DNA of 64,000 nt from Physella acuta (lineage: Eukaryota; Mollusca; Gastropoda; Physidae): contig NW_026733088.1 of NCBI RefSeq assembly GCF_028476545.1, positions 67,001 through 131,000 of the forward strand. Reading direction: 5' to 3'. Position numbers and translations under genes: made by a program. Every line of letters starts with the position of its first letter. The stretch's first letter is position 1. This document shows, in pieces, positions 60,500 through 64,000 of the stretch. The notes under the pieces are model-generated. The model searched no databases. It had not been told where the DNA came from and saw only the letters and a list, made by a program, of their open reading frames with translations.

Positions 60500-60932
60500 G
60501 GTTTTTAGCGATTTCCGGTAACCGGAAGTGGAACTTAATTTACTTTTGGCTTTTCAAAAGTTTATAACTTGATTATTGTTTCACATAGATAAAGGAAATT
60601 TCATATATAAGTAAAAGATCTAATTCTCTCTCTAGTCAAATTTTGAGCAATTTCCGTTGATCGGAAGTAGTAATTTACGCTATTTCCAATTTCTCAGAAA
60701 AAACTCTTATGAATTTACACTAATACTATGCACTAGTATGCACACATTGTTTGCTGTTTACTTGATTCGCATTGCTTTTTTTCTACGAGATTCTATTCTA
60801 TTTAAAACAGTTTAAGTAATAATTTAAAATTGATTAAAAATCATGTCTCTATCCCGATTTGCCATTACCCGTAGTGGTATATAAGAATATACGAAAATTT
60901 TTAGGTGAGATCACTACCGTTTTATTTAAAGA
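60500..60932 (-). mobile_element. CTTTCTCG-ended element, inverted, truncated
   Basis: From TTTCCGGTAACCGGAAGTGG to AAGAATATACGAAAATTTTTAG...CTACCGTTTTATTT. The hairpin end is missing. Confidence 0.75.
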
Positions 60933-60965
60933 CTATCATTAAAAGAAAAGCCATTGATGTCTTAC

Positions 60966-61069
60966 CTTGTAGTTGGGAGGTGTTAGATTTAAAAGGTGGG
61001 CCCGCTAAAAACCTCTGTCTTAAGCCATGAGCTTGTGGGTGCATTAGATGTGGATAAACCCCTGGACAG
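60966..61069 (-). CDS. NR2E-like: NR2E-type nuclear receptor exon (hinge, Pro/His-rich)
   Basis: Acceptor CTAAGCCTTGATCTCAG (first base 61069), donor CTACAAG|GTAAGAC (last base 60966), phase 2 in and 1 out. It reads CPGVYPHLMHPQAHGLRQRF, then LAGPPFKSNTSQLQ. There are no stops in the phase required by both neighbours, while another frame is closed. Both splice sites are strong. Confidence 0.75.
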
Positions 61070-61091
61070 CTGAGATCAAGGCTTAGAGAAA

Positions 61092-61237
61092 AATTCAAGT
61101 TTTATATTTAATATATTCATGACAGACTTAATGGTAGGGTTACGTTACACTAAAAATAAGAGCGAATTCAAGTTTTATATTTAATATATTCATGACAGAC
61201 TTAATGGTAGGGTTACGTTACACTAAAAATAAGAGCG
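61092..61237 (+). repeat. 73-bp direct duplication
   Basis: Two identical copies starting AATTCAAGTTTTATATTTAA and ending AAAAATAAGAGCG. Confidence 0.95.
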
Positions 61238-61277
61238 AATTTGACAATAATGATAAAATTCTAAATTTGATTTTGTA

Positions 61278-61470
61278 GATAAAATGTTCAGGTTAATTAT
61301 TGAAGATAAAACGTATAAATTTATCGTATAGGATATAATGTGTTTGTTACACCTTGAAGATAAAATGTTTTTGTTTAACCCGTAGGATAGAATGTGTATA
61401 TTTAACTTTGAGGATAGAATGTATTTGTTTAACCTGTAGGATAAAATGTATATGTTACACCTTGAGAATA
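61278..61470 (+). repeat. 27-bp minisatellite, degenerate left part
   Basis: Variants of TTACACCTTGAGGATAAAAT followed by GTGTATG. The regular part continues at 62890, on the far side of the SINE. Confidence 0.85.
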
Positions 61471-61683
61471 GCTAACCCGTAAGTCTCGAGTTCGAATCCG
61501 GGTTCAAATGAGTAGACCGTCACTGGACCCACACAGGTCTAATGGGTACCTAACTCACGTTAGGATAAGTAGAGGTGGCTGGGCATAGTGCTGACTACAC
61601 TATCCCTTCAGATGAAGAGGTCACAGAAACAGGTGAACTCTACTTCACTTGCCCCGTAGACCGTCATGTTTGAAAGGGAACTT
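61471..61683 (+). mobile_element. tRNA-derived SINE inserted in the 27-bp array
   Basis: GAGTTCGAATCCGGGTTCAA (B box), GGGTACCTAACTCACGTTAG, GGCTGGGCATAGTGCTGACT and TTTGAAAGGGAACTTTAG. ACCTTGAG of the minisatellite is present on both sides, which could be the target duplication but is also part of the repeat unit. Confidence 0.8.
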
Positions 61684-62889
61684 TAGTTTACAGAAACAGG
61701 TGAACTCTACTTCACTTGCCCATAGACCGTCATGTTTGAAAGGGAACTTTAGTTTACAGAAACAGGTGAACTCTACTTCACTTGCCCCGTAGACCGTCAG
61801 GTTTGAAAGGGAACTTTAGTTTACAGAAACAGGTGAACTCTACTTCACTTGCCCCGTAGACCGTCAGGTTTGAAAGGGAACTTTAATTTACAGAAACAGG
61901 TGAACTCTACTTCACTTGCCCCGTAGACCGTCAGGTTTGAAAGGGAACTTTAGTTTACAGAAACAGGTGAACTCTACTTCACTTGCCCCGTAGACCGTCA
62001 GGTTTGAAAGGGAACTTTAGTTTACAGAAACAGGTGAACTCTACTTCACTTGCCCATAGACCGTCAGGTTTGAAAGGGAACTTTATTTTACAGAAACAGG
62101 TGAACTCTACTTCACTTGCCCCGTAGACCGTCAGGTTTGAAAGGGAACTTTAGTTTACAGAAACAGGTGAACTCTACTTCACTTGCCCCGTAGACCGTCA
62201 GGTTTGAAAGGGAACTTTAATTTACAGAAACAGGTGAACTCTACTTCACTTGCCCCGTAGACCGTCAGGTTTGAAAGGGAACTTTAATTTACAGAAACAG
62301 GTGAACTCTACTTCACTTGCCCCGTAGACCGTCAGGTTTGAAAGGGAACTTTAGTTTACAGAAACAGGTGAACTCTACTTCACTTGCCCCGTAGACCGTC
62401 AGGTTTGAAAGGGAACTTTAGTTTACAGAAACAGGTGAACTCTACTTCACTTGCCCCGTAGACCGTCAGGTTTGAAAGGGAACTTTAGTTTACAGAAACA
62501 GGTGAACTCTACTTCACTTGCCCATAGACCGTCAGGTTTGAAAGGGAACTTTATTTTACAGAAACAGGTGAACTCTACTTCACTTGCCCCGTAGACCGTC
62601 AGGTTTGAAAGGGAACTTTAGTTTACAGAAACAGGTGAACTCTACTTCACTTGCCCCGTAGACCGTCAGGTTTGAAAGGGAACTTTAATTTACAGAAACA
62701 GGTGAACTCTACTTCACTTGCCCCGTAGACCGTCAGGTTTGAAAGGAAACTTTAATTTACAGAAACAGGTGAACTCTACTTCACTTGCCCCGTAGACCGT
62801 CAGGTTTGAAAGGGAACTTTAGTTTACAGAAACAGGTGAACTCTACTTCACTTGCCCCGTAGACCGTCAGGTTTGAAAGGGAACTTTAT
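61620..62889 (+). repeat. 67-bp satellite made from the SINE tail (~19 copies)
   Basis: Unit CAGAAACAGGTGAACTCTAC, TTCACTTGCCCCGTAGACCG, TCAGGTTTGAAAGGGAACTT, TAGTTTA. The first unit is the 3' part of the SINE itself. A 3-copy higher-order pattern is visible: the CCCATAGACC variant recurs at 61720, 62055 and 62520. Confidence 0.95.
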
Positions 62890-63137
62890 TATACCTTGAG
62901 GGTAGAATGTGCATGTTTGACCTGTAGGATAAAATGTGTATGTTACACCTTCAGGATAAAATGTGTATGTTACACCTTGAGGATAAAATGTGCATGTTAC
63001 ACCTTGAGGATAAAATGTGTATGTTACACCTTGAGGATAAAATGTGTATGTTACACCTTGAGGATAAAATGTGTATGTTACACCTTGAGGATAAAATGTG
63101 TATGTTACACCTTGAGGATAAAATGTTTATGTTTAAC
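62890..63137 (+). repeat. 27-bp minisatellite, regular part (~9 copies)
   Basis: Unit TTACACCTTGAGGATAAAAT plus GTGTATG. On the minus strand each unit reads TTATCCTCAAG|GTGTAACATA, a near copy of the exon-intron border at 63138 (TTATCTTCAAG|GTTAAACATA). Confidence 0.95.
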
Positions 63138-63261
63138 CTTGAAGATAATAAGTTTGAGCAAGAACTTGGGCCAATGTCAAGGTAAGTGTATCTTTTTTCA
63201 CTCAGTGTAGGCGAGTCATGTGATGTCCTGTTAGTGCGTGGCGCACGTTCATGTTGTACAC
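63138..63261 (-). CDS. NR2E-like: NR2E-type nuclear receptor exon (end of the DNA-binding region)
   Basis: Acceptor TCTGTCAAATGTTGCAG (first base 63261), donor TTCAAG|GTTAAAC (last base 63138), phase 1 in and 2 out. It begins VQHERAPRTNRTSHDSPTLS, then EKRYTYLDIGPSSCSNLLSS. VQHERAPRT is the C-terminal extension directly after the second zinc finger of tailless-type receptors (compare AVQHERGPRTS), so the zinc-finger exons lie upstream, beyond base 64000. The frame happens to stay open into both flanking minisatellites (39 and 27 bp, both multiples of three). Confidence 0.85.
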
Positions 63262-63282
63262 CTGCAACATTTGACAGATCAG

Positions 63283-64000
63283 GTTTGGTAGCAGCATATG
63301 TAGGCCAATACAAGTCATTAGTTTCAGTAGCAGCATATGTAGGCCAATACAAGTCATTAGTTTCAGTAGCAGTATATGTAGGCCAATACAAGTCATTAGT
63401 TTCAGTAGCAGCATATGTAGGCCAATACAAGTCATTCGTTTCAGTAGCAGCATATGTAGGCCAATACAAGTCATTAGTTTCAGTAGCAGCATATGTAGGC
63501 CAATACAAGTCATTAGTTTCAGTAGCAGCATATGTAGGCCAATACAAGTCATTAGTTTCAGTAGCAGCATATGTAGGCCAATACAAGTCATTAGTTTCAG
63601 TAGCAGCATATGTAGGCCAATACAAGTCATTAGTTTCAGTAGCAGCATATGTAGGCCAATACAAGTCATTAGTTTCAGTAGCGGCATATGTAGGCCAATA
63701 CAAGTCATTAGTTTCAGTAGCAGCATATGTAGGCCAATACAAGTCATTAGTTTCAGTAGCAGTATATGTAGGCCAATACAAGTCATTAGTTTCAGTAGCA
63801 GCATATGTAGGCCAATACAAGTCATTAGTTTCAGTAGCAGCATATGTAGGCCAATACAAGTCATTAGTTTCAGTAGCAGCATATGTAGGCCAATACAAGT
63901 CATTAGTTTCAGTAGCAGCATATGTAGGCCAATACAAGTCATTAGTTTCAGTAGCGGCATATGTAGGCCAATACAAGTCATTAGTTTCAGTAGCAGCATA
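63283..64000 (+). repeat. 39-bp minisatellite, ≥18 copies, cut by the window end
   Basis: Unit GCAGCATATGTAGGCCAATA followed by CAAGTCATTAGTTTCAGTA. Minus-strand frames are open in two phases (YWPTYAATETNDL and MLLLKLMTCIGLH periods). It starts about 22 bp upstream of the receptor exon's acceptor and is taken as intronic. Confidence 0.95.

Noticed and set aside
63165-63195. Plus-strand exon ending AATGTCAAG|GTAAGT
   Set aside because: The donor is consensus-like, but there is no upstream plus-strand coding and the opposite strand carries the receptor exon.
62951-63976. 341-codon minus-strand frame as one gene
   Set aside because: Most of it is the 39-bp and 27-bp repeats. Only the middle (63138-63261) reads like a conserved protein, and the family alignment requires an acceptor at 63262.

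Overview
This is AT-rich animal DNA, most likely from a mollusc and probably a heterobranch snail. The evidence is spliced genes with metazoan families, tRNA-type SINEs, TTAGGG-like interstitial repeats, hAT, Helitron and LINE copies, and a very heavy load of minisatellites and (TA)n runs. The species call is inference. More than 90% of the window is repeat or intron, and most long open frames are side effects of tandem repeats whose unit length is a multiple of three.

The best-supported gene is a nuclear receptor of the NR2E (tailless/PNR) type on the minus strand. Eight exons run from 63261 down to 38695. They were found by reading splice sites, and every junction keeps phase, giving one uninterrupted 480-codon reading. 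It starts just after the DNA-binding domain (VQHERAPRT extension), crosses a long hinge, covers the whole ligand-binding domain (KWARSLPAF, DQRALL, LLLLLP) and ends at a helix 12-like tail and stop. The zinc-finger exons must lie beyond base 64000. About 23 kb of introns holds LINE pieces, two hAT MITEs, a foldback element, a Helitron, an integrase-bearing element and several minisatellites.

A second, weaker minus-strand gene may lie at 30.5-27.9 kb: a signal-peptide exon (30551-30497), an acidic exon (29575-29385) and a cysteine-rich exon (28136-27965). A possible CUB-like exon lies at 4283-3988.

Layout. 1-8 kb: dispersed elements, 39-bp and 36-bp minisatellites, a small MITE nested in an older repeat. 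8-19 kb: copies of a 0.6-kb element with CTTTCTCG ends, one holding a Helitron and one holding a solo LTR; inverted repeats; a 62-bp tandem repeat. 19-28 kb: a SINE and a 7.7-kb array of 31/24-bp units. 28-33 kb: the candidate secreted-protein exons, an unidentified GC-richer block and a 12-bp telomere-like array. 33.5-38.2 kb: near-identical 650-bp units, each with two large palindromes. 38.7-63.3 kb: the nuclear receptor. 63.3-64 kb: a 39-bp array running off the window.

The most unusual pattern is where the minisatellites sit. Several abut exons, and three contain a copy of the exon edge itself: the 5' splice site of the first receptor exon (27-bp units), the 5' splice site of the cysteine-rich exon (31-bp units) and the stop codon plus 3' UTR of the receptor. 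Others grew inside a LINE coding tail and inside a SINE tail.
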